Shown here one piece after another: positions 33,096 to 40,945 of a stretch of DNA of 64,000 bases (its first letter is position 1; the number at the start of each line of letters is the position of its first letter). Source of the stretch: Litorilituus sediminis (GTDB taxonomy: Bacteria; Pseudomonadota; Gammaproteobacteria; Enterobacterales; Alteromonadaceae). The position numbers and the translations under genes are program-made. Under the pieces are notes generated by a model. That model was not told the origin of the DNA, did no database searches, and worked only from the letters and a program-made list of their open reading frames with translations. The stretch spans positions 1,860,001-1,924,000 of the forward strand of contig NZ_CP034759.1 in NCBI RefSeq assembly GCF_004295665.1, in the 5' to 3' direction.

Positions 33096-35581
33096 TAGTG
33101 CTGTTGCTCCCATGCTAAAGTTCTTAATAAGTCGCCAAATACGCCAGCAGCGGTAACAGCTGCACCAGCACCATAACCACGTAAAACAAAAGGTAATGGT
33201 TGGTAATAACGACTGTGAATGGCTAAGGCATTTTCACCATCTTTTATACTGTAAAGCGGGTGCTCTGGCCCAACGGCTTCAATAGCAACCTGACACTTAC
33301 CATCGATAATATTACCTATATAACGCAGTACTTTTCCTTCTGCTTTTGCTTTGGCAATACGCTCACTAAAAGCACCATCAATTTTACTCAGGTTCGCCAT
33401 AAATTCACTGACATCACCGCTGGCATCAAAATCATTTGGTAACACTGATTCGATAGTGATATCTGAAAGCTCTAACTGCATACCAGCTTCACGCGCCATA
33501 ATCAGTAACTTACGCGCAACATCCATACCGCTTAAATCATCACGCGGATCTGGCTCGGTAAAACCATTTTCTTTCGCGATAGCAGTAGCTTCTGATAACG
33601 CCATGCCTTCATCTAATTTACCAAAGATATAAGATAATGAGCCTGATAAAATACCTTCAAAGCGCTGTAGTTCATCACCTGCTTTGATTAGGCTTTGCAA
33701 AGTATCGATAACCGGTAAACCAGCGCCAACAGTTGTTTCATATAAAAAGCGACGATTAGTTTGCTGCGCCGCTTCACGCAAGGCTTGATAATATTGCCAT
33801 GAATCGGTATTCGCCTTTTTATTTGGTGTCACTACATGAAAACCTTCTGCTAAATAATCAACATAACTCATGGCTAAGGCTTCATTAGAGGTTGAATCAA
33901 CAAACACTGGGTTGATTAAATGATTATCACGAACAAAGGCTTTTAAATTCTCCACTGTCACTGGCACTGCCTTACCCTCTTCAATGCCTTGCTCCATAGC
34001 GGCTTGCCAGTTGTCTAACTCGATACCGTTTTTATCAAAAACCATACCTTTACTATTAGCTAAACCATAAACTTTTAAGGCGATGTTTTGCTCTTTTAAA
34101 CTGGCTTGTTGTCTTGAAATTTGCGCAATCAATTCACTACCAACAACACCGCAACCAACTAAAAAGACATCAATGGTTGGTTTATGTGAGAAAAAGTTCT
34201 GATGGCTCACTTTCATGGCATCAGTACATTTTCTTTGCTCAATCACCACTGAAATACTGCGCTCTGATGAATCCTGCGCAATGGCAACAACATTCACTCG
34301 TGCTTGTGCTAACGAGCTAAAGAATTTAGCTGCAACACCACGCTGATGATGCATACCATCACCAACAAGTGAAACAATAGATAAATTATCCTGCAATACC
34401 ACTGGCTCTAATAAACCGTTAAGTAATTCAAGTTCAAATTCTTCCTGTAAGCTTTGTTTAGCTCGTTCGGCATCACGTGAGTAAATGCAAAAACTAATGC
34501 AGTATTCACTAGAAGACTGACTGATCAACACCAAAGAAATATTTTCACGACTCATGGTGGCAAAGACACGACTCGCCATACCCACCATACCTTTCATGCC
34601 AGGGCCAGAAACATTAACCATAGTTAAATCATCAAGATTAGAAATGGCTTTGACGCGCTTTTGTTGATCACTTTCATTTGAAATAAGCGTACCAGGTGCG
34701 GCTGGGTTACTGGTATTTTTGATTAAGCAAGGAATATGATATTGCGCAATTGGGCCAATTGTTTTCGGGTGCAGTACGCTTGCGCCAAAGTATGAAAGCT
34801 CCATCGCTTCTTGGTACGATAAGTAATCTAATAATTTAGCTTCTTTGATCATACGCGGGTCAGCATTATAAACGCCATCAACATCTGTCCAAATCTCACA
34901 ACACTGAGCCTCAGCACATACAGCTAATACCGCCGCAGAGTAATCAGAGCCATTGCGACCTAGTGTAGTTACTTCAGGGTTTTCACTACTAGATTCAGCA
35001 TTAACACCGATAAAACCTGGCATTAGCGCCACTGAGCTTAACTTGTCGTACTGCTTAGCAAACTTCTCTTTTGATAGCACTAAATCTGCGACTGCATTGA
35101 GTGATGAGTCATTGGTAAATAGAAACTTTTCTGGTGATATCAGTGAAACTTGCAAACCAGATGCTTGTAATACGGCATCTAAAATAGCAACACTTAAACG
35201 TTCACCGGTACTGATAATGCGTGCACGAATATGATCTGGGCAATAAGACAACATAGTTGCCCCTTGCATATAGCGTTCTAACTGATGTTCATAGTTAGTT
35301 AGCGCCTGCTCACAGTGCTGATGATTAAAGTTATTAATACTCGCTGATAAATCTTCAATAATGGTAGTAATTGCGCGTTTAAAATGGCCTAAATCGGTGA
35401 CTAATTTAGCTTCATCGCTAATGTTTTCAGCCATAGCCACTAAGTGATTGGTTACGCCTTGCGGAGCTGAAACCACAACAGCTAGGTTTGACTCGGTTGA
35501 TTTTTCTTTGATGATATCTGCAACTTGACGAAATCGTTCAGCCGAGGCAAGAGATGAACCACCAAATTTTAATACACGCAT
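33095..35581 (-). CDS. thrA: bifunctional aspartokinase / homoserine dehydrogenase I
   Basis: The 828-residue fusion enzyme carries out the first and third steps toward threonine. The N-terminal aspartokinase begins [17 protein letters not shown], with the [13 protein letters not shown] motif near 200. Two ACT regulatory domains follow (about 310-460). The C-terminal homoserine dehydrogenase begins near 465 with the NAD loop [14 protein letters not shown]. Length and order equal E. coli ThrA (820 residues). It is the first structural gene of thrABC-ung and is preceded by a leader peptide and terminator, so it is probably controlled by attenuation as well as by threonine feedback. Confidence 0.97.
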   Translation of the reverse strand: MRVLKFGGSSLASAERFRQVADIIKEKSTESNLAVVVSAPQGVTNHLVAMAENISDEAKLVTDLGHFKRAITTIIEDLSASINNFNHQHCEQALTNYEHQLERYMQGATMLSYCPDHIRARIISTGERLSVAILDAVLQASGLQVSLISPEKFLFTNDSSLNAVADLVLSKEKFAKQYDKLSSVALMPGFIGVNAESSSENPEVTTLGRNGSDYSAAVLAVCAEAQCCEIWTDVDGVYNADPRMIKEAKLLDYLSYQEAMELSYFGASVLHPKTIGPIAQYHIPCLIKNTSNPAAPGTLISNESDQQKRVKAISNLDDLTMVNVSGPGMKGMVGMASRVFATMSRENISLVLISQSSSEYCISFCIYSRDAERAKQSLQEEFELELLNGLLEPVVLQDNLSIVSLVGDGMHHQRGVAAKFFSSLAQARVNVVAIAQDSSERSISVVIEQRKCTDAMKVSHQNFFSHKPTIDVFLVGCGVVGSELIAQISRQQASLKEQNIALKVYGLANSKGMVFDKNGIELDNWQAAMEQGIEEGKAVPVTVENLKAFVRDNHLINPVFVDSTSNEALAMSYVDYLAEGFHVVTPNKKANTDSWQYYQALREAAQQTNRRFLYETTVGAGLPVIDTLQSLIKAGDELQRFEGILSGSLSYIFGKLDEGMALSEATAIAKENGFTEPDPRDDLSGMDVARKLLIMAREAGMQLELSDITIESVLPNDFDASGDVSEFMANLSKIDGAFSERIAKAKAEGKVLRYIGNIIDGKCQVAIEAVGPEHPLYSIKDGENALAIHSRYYQPLPFVLRGYGAGAAVTAAGVFGDLLRTLAWEQQH

Positions 35582-35622
35582 TATGTTTCCCTTTTCTTAA
35601 AGTAGAATTTTTAAATCGTACA

Positions 35623-35660
35623 AAACAAAAAGCCCGTCACCTTTGCAGGTCACGGGCTTG
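35623..35660 (-). terminator. thr operon attenuator terminator
   Basis: On the leftward transcript, AAGCCCGTGACCT pairs with AGGTGACGGGCTT around GCAA (35630-35659, one mismatch) and is followed by U-rich sequence. It lies between the leader peptide stop and thrA. A smaller hairpin (CCACCCG-AATT-CGGATGG, about 35696-35713) overlaps the end of the leader, as expected for a pause structure. Confidence 0.9.
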
Positions 35661-35684
35661 AATAAAATAAACTTTTTTTACACG

Positions 35685-35759
35685 TTAGCCAGCGACCGCC
35701 ATCCGAATTCGGGTGGTGGTTGTAATAATAATGGTAATCTGGCGCTTAATTAGTTTCAT
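35685..35759 (-). CDS. thrL: thr operon leader peptide
   Basis: A 24-residue frame starts with ATG at 35759 and ends at TAA at 35685. It reads MKLIKRQITIIITTTTRIRM and then four more residues. It contains five threonine and six isoleucine codons, clustered in the middle as in E. coli ThrL. It is followed by a pause-type hairpin and the terminator at 35623-35660, then thrA. Ribosome stalling at these codons when threonyl- or isoleucyl-tRNA is scarce would prevent termination. The Shine-Dalgarno sequence is weak. The size is too small for routine gene finders. Confidence 0.92.
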   Translation of the reverse strand: MKLIKRQITIIITTTTRIRMAVAG

Positions 35760-35882
35760 TACTCTAAAATGCCTTATGCGTGGTTAAGTGTCAACAATTA
35801 ATGATAAATAAAAGCGAATAAAAAGTTATAGTTTATTCACTATAACTTTACTAAAGTGAAAAAATATACTGATTTGAGCGTT

Positions 35883-36875
35883 TTATGCAGACTTTTGCTG
35901 CGTCGAATCGAGATCTAATTCCGTACAAACTTGGTTTCGACCATTTGACTTAGCCAAATACAAAGCACTGTCAGCCACTGAAATGAGACTCTCATAATCA
36001 GTATCAGAGTCTTTTAACTCCGCCACACCAACACTAACAGAAATATTAAATACTGAGTCTTTATAATGCATTGGCGTAACAGCTAAGGTTTTACAAATAC
36101 GTTGAGCTAACTCTTGTGCCCCCGCTAAATTAGTCTCAGGTAAAACAATGGCAAATTCTTCACCGCCATAGCGGCCGAAAATATCTTCAACACGCAGTAA
36201 GTTACTGACAGTATCGCTGACATCAATTAATACTTTATCGCCACCTTGATGGCCATAGTGATCATTAAGGTGCTTAAAGTTATCAAGATCAAACATGATC
36301 AAAGACACTTGTTTGTCATGACGTTTAGCTTTAGCAAACTCTTGCGCTAACGACTCTTGCCAATGCTTACGATTATAAATTTGAGTTAAACCATCGATAC
36401 GGCTGATCATGGCTAACTTGTCGAGCGCTTGTTGCAATTGCCCTTGGTAATGACAAACATCGGTAACATCTTCAATTAAAATACAAACATGCTCTACCTC
36501 ACCGTCAGTTTCCATCGGCAAAAAAGTACAATTTTGCGCCATAAACTCACTGTCTGTGGTAATTGGGCGGGTATGCGGTAATTCAAATAGATGATGACGT
36601 TGCTGCCAAGAGCAAAAGTTAGGCGTTTTCAGTTGTAGCACACTGGTTAGTTTGCGCGTTAACCAACGCTGTGGTAGCTCTAAAAAAACCTCAAAGACCG
36701 ACTTGCCAATATTAGCAGCTACCGCCTTATCAGAATGAACCTGTAAAAAGCGATTCCACATGACAATATTAAACTGACTATCTAAAATCAGAATACCAGT
36801 ATTGAGCTGGTCTGTTATTTGACTTGAGGCCTGTTCAGATAGCTTCTTTAGAAAGTCATTTTCAATACTGCTCAT
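35883..36875 (-). CDS. PAS-GGDEF diguanylate cyclase
   Basis: This 330-residue cytosolic protein has an N-terminal PAS-like domain (about 20-140, with GILILDSQFNIVMWN). A GGDEF domain follows whose active site is GGEEF (237-241), with the product-binding I-site RVED (228-231) correctly placed five residues upstream. It should make cyclic di-GMP and be feedback-inhibited. It is the third gene of a three-gene operon with a single-domain receiver and a CheC-like protein. Its start overlaps the stop of the CheC-like gene. No membrane segment is seen. Confidence 0.9.
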   Translation of the reverse strand: MSSIENDFLKKLSEQASSQITDQLNTGILILDSQFNIVMWNRFLQVHSDKAVAANIGKSVFEVFLELPQRWLTRKLTSVLQLKTPNFCSWQQRHHLFELPHTRPITTDSEFMAQNCTFLPMETDGEVEHVCILIEDVTDVCHYQGQLQQALDKLAMISRIDGLTQIYNRKHWQESLAQEFAKAKRHDKQVSLIMFDLDNFKHLNDHYGHQGGDKVLIDVSDTVSNLLRVEDIFGRYGGEEFAIVLPETNLAGAQELAQRICKTLAVTPMHYKDSVFNISVSVGVAELKDSDTDYESLISVADSALYLAKSNGRNQVCTELDLDSTQQKSA

Positions 36876-37483
36876 TAGAACTCTTCCAAAATCCTGTCTA
36901 AAACCACTTTAATATTGTTAATGGCCGTTTCAGGAATTAACAACACCATATTACAGTTAAAAGAATAATCTGTTACTTGATAGTGAATATTTACTTTCAG
37001 CGCCAAATCCCAACTAAAGGTCATTTGCTCAAGGTGGGTTGATAAACTATTTTGCGAGCTAGGTAATAACTTAGGCGCACTGTAAGACATCTGGTTATCA
37101 ATTTGACTAGCAAAGACATTCAAAAACGTCGTCGTGAGTATTGAACTAATATCAATAAGTTGCTCATCTTGTGATAACTCATCAGGTTCATAACCCAATA
37201 AATCAGCAATGCGCTCTGAATCCTCATCTTGATAAATCAGTAAGGCCTCACCCCGAATACCTTCATAACCAAAAAAGCCTTGGCTTACTACAGCAACCGT
37301 TGCTTGATGTTGGTCGATAGAGCGAGATAAATTATCAGCGTTAACACTTTCAATGCTTGGTACTTTTAGATAAACAAAGGTATCTAAATAACGAGCGAGT
37401 TGATCACTTGCTTGCCCCATAGCGACATTAATAAGCTCTTGTAAGCAGTCTTGCTGATCTTCTGTTAATTGAAATGGGTTCAT
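36875..37483 (-). CDS. CheC/CheX-like phosphatase family protein
   Basis: The 202-residue protein has the CheC fold signature near its N-terminus, LQELINVAMGQASDQL, with the catalytic pair E16 and N19. The symmetry-related second site (around DISSILTTTFLNVFA) lacks a clear E-x-x-N pair, so only one active site may remain. CheC-type proteins dephosphorylate receiver domains. It overlaps the upstream receiver gene by four bases and touches the diguanylate cyclase gene downstream. A role resetting that receiver is likely (inference). Confidence 0.82.
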   Translation of the reverse strand: MNPFQLTEDQQDCLQELINVAMGQASDQLARYLDTFVYLKVPSIESVNADNLSRSIDQHQATVAVVSQGFFGYEGIRGEALLIYQDEDSERIADLLGYEPDELSQDEQLIDISSILTTTFLNVFASQIDNQMSYSAPKLLPSSQNSLSTHLEQMTFSWDLALKVNIHYQVTDYSFNCNMVLLIPETAINNIKVVLDRILEEF

Positions 37484-37845
37484 AATAAACCGTGCTCTTG
37501 CAGGTGGTTTTGTAACACATCTGGTTTTACCGGCTTACGTATAAACTCCTTTGCACCAAGGTTTAATACCTTACTTTGCATCTCAGGTTGAATATCCGCA
37601 GAAATAACAAAAACATTACAGTTTACGTTAAGTTTTTCTATTCCTTGTAAAACACCAACACCATCGATACCCGGCATAGTTAAATCAAGAAAAAGAACAT
37701 CTATGGTGTTACCACGCAAGATAGTTAGCGCTTCAGCACCATTTGTTGCAGTTTGCACGTTATCACGCCACTGCTCTGGAAGGCTTTTAAGCACTTGCTT
37801 TCGCGCCATGTTTGAATCATCGCAAATAAGCACCGATGGGCTCAT
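37480..37845 (-). CDS. single-domain CheY-like response regulator
   Basis: The 121-residue protein is a lone receiver domain with acidic pocket D9-D10, phospho-acceptor D54 (LFLDLTMPG), a conserved Ser/Thr strand (VISADI) and K103 (IRKPVKP). It has no output domain, so it must act by binding another protein. It is first in a three-gene operon with a CheC-like phosphatase and a diguanylate cyclase. No kinase or methyl-accepting protein is next to it. A GAAGGGAAATCC region upstream is the probable ribosome site. Confidence 0.9.
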   Translation of the reverse strand: MSPSVLICDDSNMARKQVLKSLPEQWRDNVQTATNGAEALTILRGNTIDVLFLDLTMPGIDGVGVLQGIEKLNVNCNVFVISADIQPEMQSKVLNLGAKEFIRKPVKPDVLQNHLQEHGLL

Positions 37846-38242
37846 AAGAAGGGAAATCCTTGCACTATTATTATTTTAATGCTGATAATTTACCCTAAAT
37901 CAGTTGAATTGTTAATGACCAATTGCAAGTTTTTAACAAATTATTCAAGCAAAGTTTTACATTATGAGACTAATTGCTCTAAAACCTGTCAGTACAATTT
38001 GGGGCCAAAAAATAGATAGATGTAGCAATATCTTATTTAGAGCATCTCAAAGGCTAAAGTATAAAGCTTAAGATTTGTATCGAGATCACTGCTGATAAGC
38101 TATATAAGGTTATCATTTTGATATTGTAAGAGGTAATTTTCATCGCTTATCCCTCATACCCGTTAGAGTATATTAAAACTAGATACGATGATTATGAAAG
38201 ACTGTAAGATGTTGCGCTGTTAACATTTGTCAACGCATAGTA
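37846..38242. other. 397-base intergenic region
   Basis: This gap lies upstream of the receiver operon and downstream of the YgjP-like gene. It should contain the operon promoter. I see no RNA gene, strong hairpin, repeat or supported reading frame. Confidence 0.4.
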
Positions 38243-38962
38243 TTAAGATGTAAGCTGCCAAACCAATTTTGCTTGATTATCTTTAAACCACTGTTTAGCT
38301 TTTTTAAAGTCGGGGTAATATTTAGCAACCAGTTGCCAAAATTGTGCGGAATGATTTAAGTGCTTTAAATGACAAAGCTCATGAACAATAACGTAATCAA
38401 TAACCCACACAGGAGCCATAATAAGTAAATAATTTAGGCTGATTTCGCTGCGGCTATTGCAGCTACCCCACCGAGCCTTGTACTGCCTAATATTCAAACT
38501 AGTAGGAAATAGTTGCGTAAGTTGACACCAGTATTCGACACGCTGATTAAATAACGTTTGTGCTTGCTCTTTAAAAAAGCATTCCAATTGCTTTTTAACC
38601 TGTTTAGCCTTTTCAGCATCACTTTGACATTTCACTTGCATTCGTTCACTTAGCGAAACTAGCATTGCAGTGTCATTAGCATCAGTAGCATATACATCAA
38701 CGGCTGTTTTTTTACTAAAGTTAACCTGGATAAGACAAGGCTTTCCTAAATACAAAACATGGTCACCTGCCATAAAGTTACAAGCGTCTTGTTTTAGTAT
38801 TAATTGTTTATCTAAGGTTGCAGTGAGCCAAGCGCTCTTTTGCTGCACAAAGCCATCAATGGTTGACTTTGCAACACTCACAGGAGCGCGAACAATAACC
38901 TGACCCGCTTTAACCTGTAAACTAATACTTTTACGCTTACTGCGAATTAAACGATAATTCAA
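38243..38962 (-). CDS. YgjP-like zinc metallopeptidase (DUF45)
   Basis: The 239-residue protein belongs to the YgjP/WLM-related family. It has the zinc motif HELCH (194-198) followed by LKHLNHS, and the preceding YKARWGSCNSRSEISLNYLLIMAP stretch typical of DUF45. These proteins are predicted metallopeptidases linked to DNA-repair-type SprT domains, without a firm role. The start codon is TTG at 38962 with no strong ribosome site, 11 bases after the yebG stop. It could thus be translated by coupling and share the SOS control of yebG. Confidence 0.85.
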   Translation of the reverse strand: MNYRLIRSKRKSISLQVKAGQVIVRAPVSVAKSTIDGFVQQKSAWLTATLDKQLILKQDACNFMAGDHVLYLGKPCLIQVNFSKKTAVDVYATDANDTAMLVSLSERMQVKCQSDAEKAKQVKKQLECFFKEQAQTLFNQRVEYWCQLTQLFPTSLNIRQYKARWGSCNSRSEISLNYLLIMAPVWVIDYVIVHELCHLKHLNHSAQFWQLVAKYYPDFKKAKQWFKDNQAKLVWQLTS

Positions 38963-38973
38963 GGCTATAGCTT

Positions 38974-39330
38974 TTAACTAGCTTCACTTAAATCAGCTTT
39001 GCTTTTGGCTTTGCTTGCCTTCGTCGCCTTGGCCGGCTTTTCTTTAACATCATCAACAGAAACTTCTGTTAACTCAGGCTTAGTTACCGGCTTTTTGGCT
39101 GCTTTTTTTGCCAATAAAGCCACAAGCACATCTTCTCTATGCTGAGCTAGGTAAATACTAAGTTCTTCAGTAGCACTATCTGATAATTCAATTGGAGCCT
39201 GGGCAAATACTTCAGCTAAGTTATCAGCCATATCCAACATTTTGTCATATTCATCTGCTGACTTCTTATCCATAAATGTTTTTGCCTCTACCCCGTGTCT
39301 AATTACAACAAATCGACTTTCAACTGCCAT
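38974..39330 (-). CDS. yebG: DNA damage-inducible protein YebG
   Basis: The 118-residue protein matches YebG: MAVESRFVVIRHGVEAKTF with the conserved KKSADEYDKMLDMADNLAEV, and a lysine/alanine-rich tail from residue 80. YebG is an SOS-induced protein of unclear biochemical role. A perfect LexA box lies 119 bases upstream at 39449-39464. The tail is longer than in E. coli YebG (96 residues). It is followed 11 bases later by the YgjP-like gene. Confidence 0.93.
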   Translation of the reverse strand: MAVESRFVVIRHGVEAKTFMDKKSADEYDKMLDMADNLAEVFAQAPIELSDSATEELSIYLAQHREDVLVALLAKKAAKKPVTKPELTEVSVDDVKEKPAKATKASKAKSKADLSEAS

Positions 39331-39448
39331 TAGTTTTCCTTATTCACCTCAAGTGGTACGCACAATGCCTACTCTTGAATTAAAAGCTCAAGATAATCAA
39401 GTTTTATCTTTTATATTTGTACTCACTGTAACACAGCTCACCATAAAA

Positions 39449-39464
39449 CTGTATATAACAACAG
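39449..39464 (-). promoter_or_regulatory. LexA (SOS) box of yebG
   Basis: CTGT-ATATAACA-ACAG matches the gammaproteobacterial LexA consensus CTGT-N8-ACAG exactly and is flanked by TA-rich bases. It lies 119 bases upstream of yebG, a known SOS gene. Confidence 0.88.
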
Positions 39465-39556
39465 TAAAAAACCTGTTTTATATCAAAATTAATACAATTC
39501 AAGCTGGTTTTCTCTGCATTTTATCGTGCGATTAATCACACTCAATGGTCATTTCT

Positions 39557-39581
39557 TATGTCTAAATACCTACAAATGTAA
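39557..39581 (+). repeat. upstream element shared by the twin DUF3718 genes, copy 1
   Basis: The 25-base element TATGTCTAAATACCTACAAA plus TGTAA occurs 233 bases before the first DUF3718 start. It recurs with one change at 40282-40306, 221 bases before the second. In both copies it can be read as a seven-codon frame, MSKYLQM-stop. The wider upstream regions also match, for example CGCCACTATTA near each gene. Confidence 0.7.
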
Positions 39582-39789
39582 AAAAAAGATTGTATACAAA
39601 ATCCAAATAACAAAGCTAAACAGACAATATTCATGCACTTACTGAAATTACAATTCTGTAACAAAGGAATGTTTCGTTACATCTAGCAAGAATTCTCATA
39701 CAACTTTTCTACAGAAACACGCCACTATTAACTTGAGCAAGGCAAGACCACTCGTTAGTTATTTATTATTTGAGCGCAAGGAATTAATC

Positions 39790-40134
39790 ATGAAAACAGT
39801 TAAAGCAGCAGTATTAGGTATTACCACAACATTATCACTATTAGCCATAAGCTTACCTAGCCAAGCCGCCATGAGTGAGCACATGGAACATGCACTTATT
39901 AGCGTCTGTAAAGCAGCGAAAAGCAATAAGGTTCATCATTTCAATAAAACAACTAAAGCATTTCGTTTAAAAAAGAAAGCGGTTGCACTTAAGGTTGTCT
40001 GCAACGGTGAAGATATTATCAGCTTTGCTGAAAGCCATAGCGCAGATAAAACCGCAGCTCATCTACAACAAAGCATTAGTGAAGTACAAATCACCGATTT
40101 AGCAGCAAATTCAAAATTGAGAATACGTTTTTAA
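39790..40134 (+). CDS. DUF3718 secreted protein, paralogue 1
   Basis: The product is 114 residues with a signal peptide (MKTVKAAVLGITTTLSLLAI, cut near SQA-A). The mature domain fits DUF3718: ALISVCKAAKSNKV, then KKKAVALKVVCNGEDIISFAESHSADKTA, and a short C-terminal strand. Two cysteines, VCKAA and VCNGE, are conserved in the family and probably form a disulfide. Function unknown. The ATG at 39790 has AAGGAA seven bases upstream and is preferred to a longer frame starting at 39733. The next gene is a paralogue, so this is a tandem duplication. Confidence 0.85.
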   Translation: MKTVKAAVLGITTTLSLLAISLPSQAAMSEHMEHALISVCKAAKSNKVHHFNKTTKAFRLKKKAVALKVVCNGEDIISFAESHSADKTAAHLQQSISEVQITDLAANSKLRIRF

Positions 40135-40152
40135 TTCAAGCTCAATTTCACC

Positions 40153-40196
40153 AAAAAGCTACGCTGAGTATTCCTGCCTGCGTGGCTTTTTTTGTT
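40153..40196 (+). terminator. terminator after DUF3718 paralogue 1
   Basis: AAAAAGCTACGC pairs with GCGTGGCTTTTT (one G-U pair) and is followed by more T. It lies 19 bases after the stop, so each paralogue is its own transcript. Confidence 0.88.
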
Positions 40197-40281
40197 ATTT
40201 CAAGCCTATGACTTATTAACATTTCATTTAACAACTAAAGTAATTCCCCACAGGATTAGACAAACCCTACTAACATTTTCG

Positions 40282-40306
40282 TATGTCTAAATATCTACAA
40301 ATGTAA
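40282..40306 (+). repeat. upstream element shared by the twin DUF3718 genes, copy 2
   Basis: Second copy of the 25-base element (TATGTCTAAATATCTACAAA plus TGTAA), differing from copy 1 at a single base that is silent if read as the seven-codon frame. It includes the small palindrome TACA-AA-TGTA. Confidence 0.7.
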
Positions 40307-40502
40307 GGAATAGTTTCAACATCGACTGATTAAATTTCAAACAACAAAAAGACTATCAGTTACTTAGTCTCTTTAAAGAGTATTTAACGCAGTTTTTTCG
40401 TTACATTCGTCATACAAAGCTTTACAGCTATTTTTTGAAATTGCGCCACTATTAGTTTGAGTGAAGCAATTTGCTTCGACTTTAAACGCTAAGGAGAATA
40501 CC

Positions 40503-40847
40503 ATGAAAAAGTTAAGAGTAGCATTAATCGCAATCGCAACAGCAGTGCCCGCATTAGCTATCAGCATGCCAAGCCAAGCAGCAATGACCCCGTATATGGA
40601 AAATGCCTTAATCAATGTTTGTAAAGCCGCTATTAGCAATAAAGTACACATGTTAAATAAAACAACCAAAGAGTATAGGTTAAAAACTAAAACTGTCGCT
40701 TTAAAGCTTGTTTGCAACGGCGAAGATGTTATTAGCTTTGCTGAAAGTTATGGTGCAGATAAAACCGCAGCCAAATTGCAAAAAAGTATCGGTTCAGTTG
40801 ATATCACTGATATCGCCGCATTATCTAAAGTCAGTGTAACTTTCTAA
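40503..40847 (+). CDS. DUF3718 secreted protein, paralogue 2
   Basis: The 114-residue protein is about 60 percent similar by eye to its neighbour: MKKLRVALIAIATAVPALAI signal, SQAAMTPYMENALINVCKAA, VALKLVCNGEDVISFAESYGADKTAAKLQ. Both cysteines are kept. The ribosome site AAGGAG is strong. Length, cleavage site and upstream element match paralogue 1, so the whole unit with promoter was duplicated. It is convergent with mrcB. Function is unknown; such small exported proteins are often stress-induced. Confidence 0.85.
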   Translation: MKKLRVALIAIATAVPALAISMPSQAAMTPYMENALINVCKAAISNKVHMLNKTTKEYRLKTKTVALKLVCNGEDVISFAESYGADKTAAKLQKSIGSVDITDIAALSKVSVTF

Positions 40848-40888
40848 GCCAAATTCATTAGAGGTCAGCATGAAGCCGATAAAACGAT

Positions 40889-40917
40889 AGCACTCAAATC
40901 AAGCATTATTGAGTGCT
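40889..40917. terminator. stem-loop between convergent genes
   Basis: AGCACTCA and TGAGTGCT form a perfect 8-bp stem around 13 bases between the second DUF3718 gene and mrcB. There is no T-run, so it may be a weak or Rho-assisted terminator. Confidence 0.45.
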
Positions 40918-40945
40918 CACGTTTAAGCCACATTATCAGCCCGAC

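Noticed and set aside
33260-35234. Rightward frames opposite thrA
   Set aside because: Antisense shadows; no domain, ribosome site or promoter.
38136-38210. Possible short rightward frame after AGAGG in the gap before the receiver operon
   Set aside because: It would need an ATC start and shows no conserved motif; unlike pcnB there is no homologue to support it.
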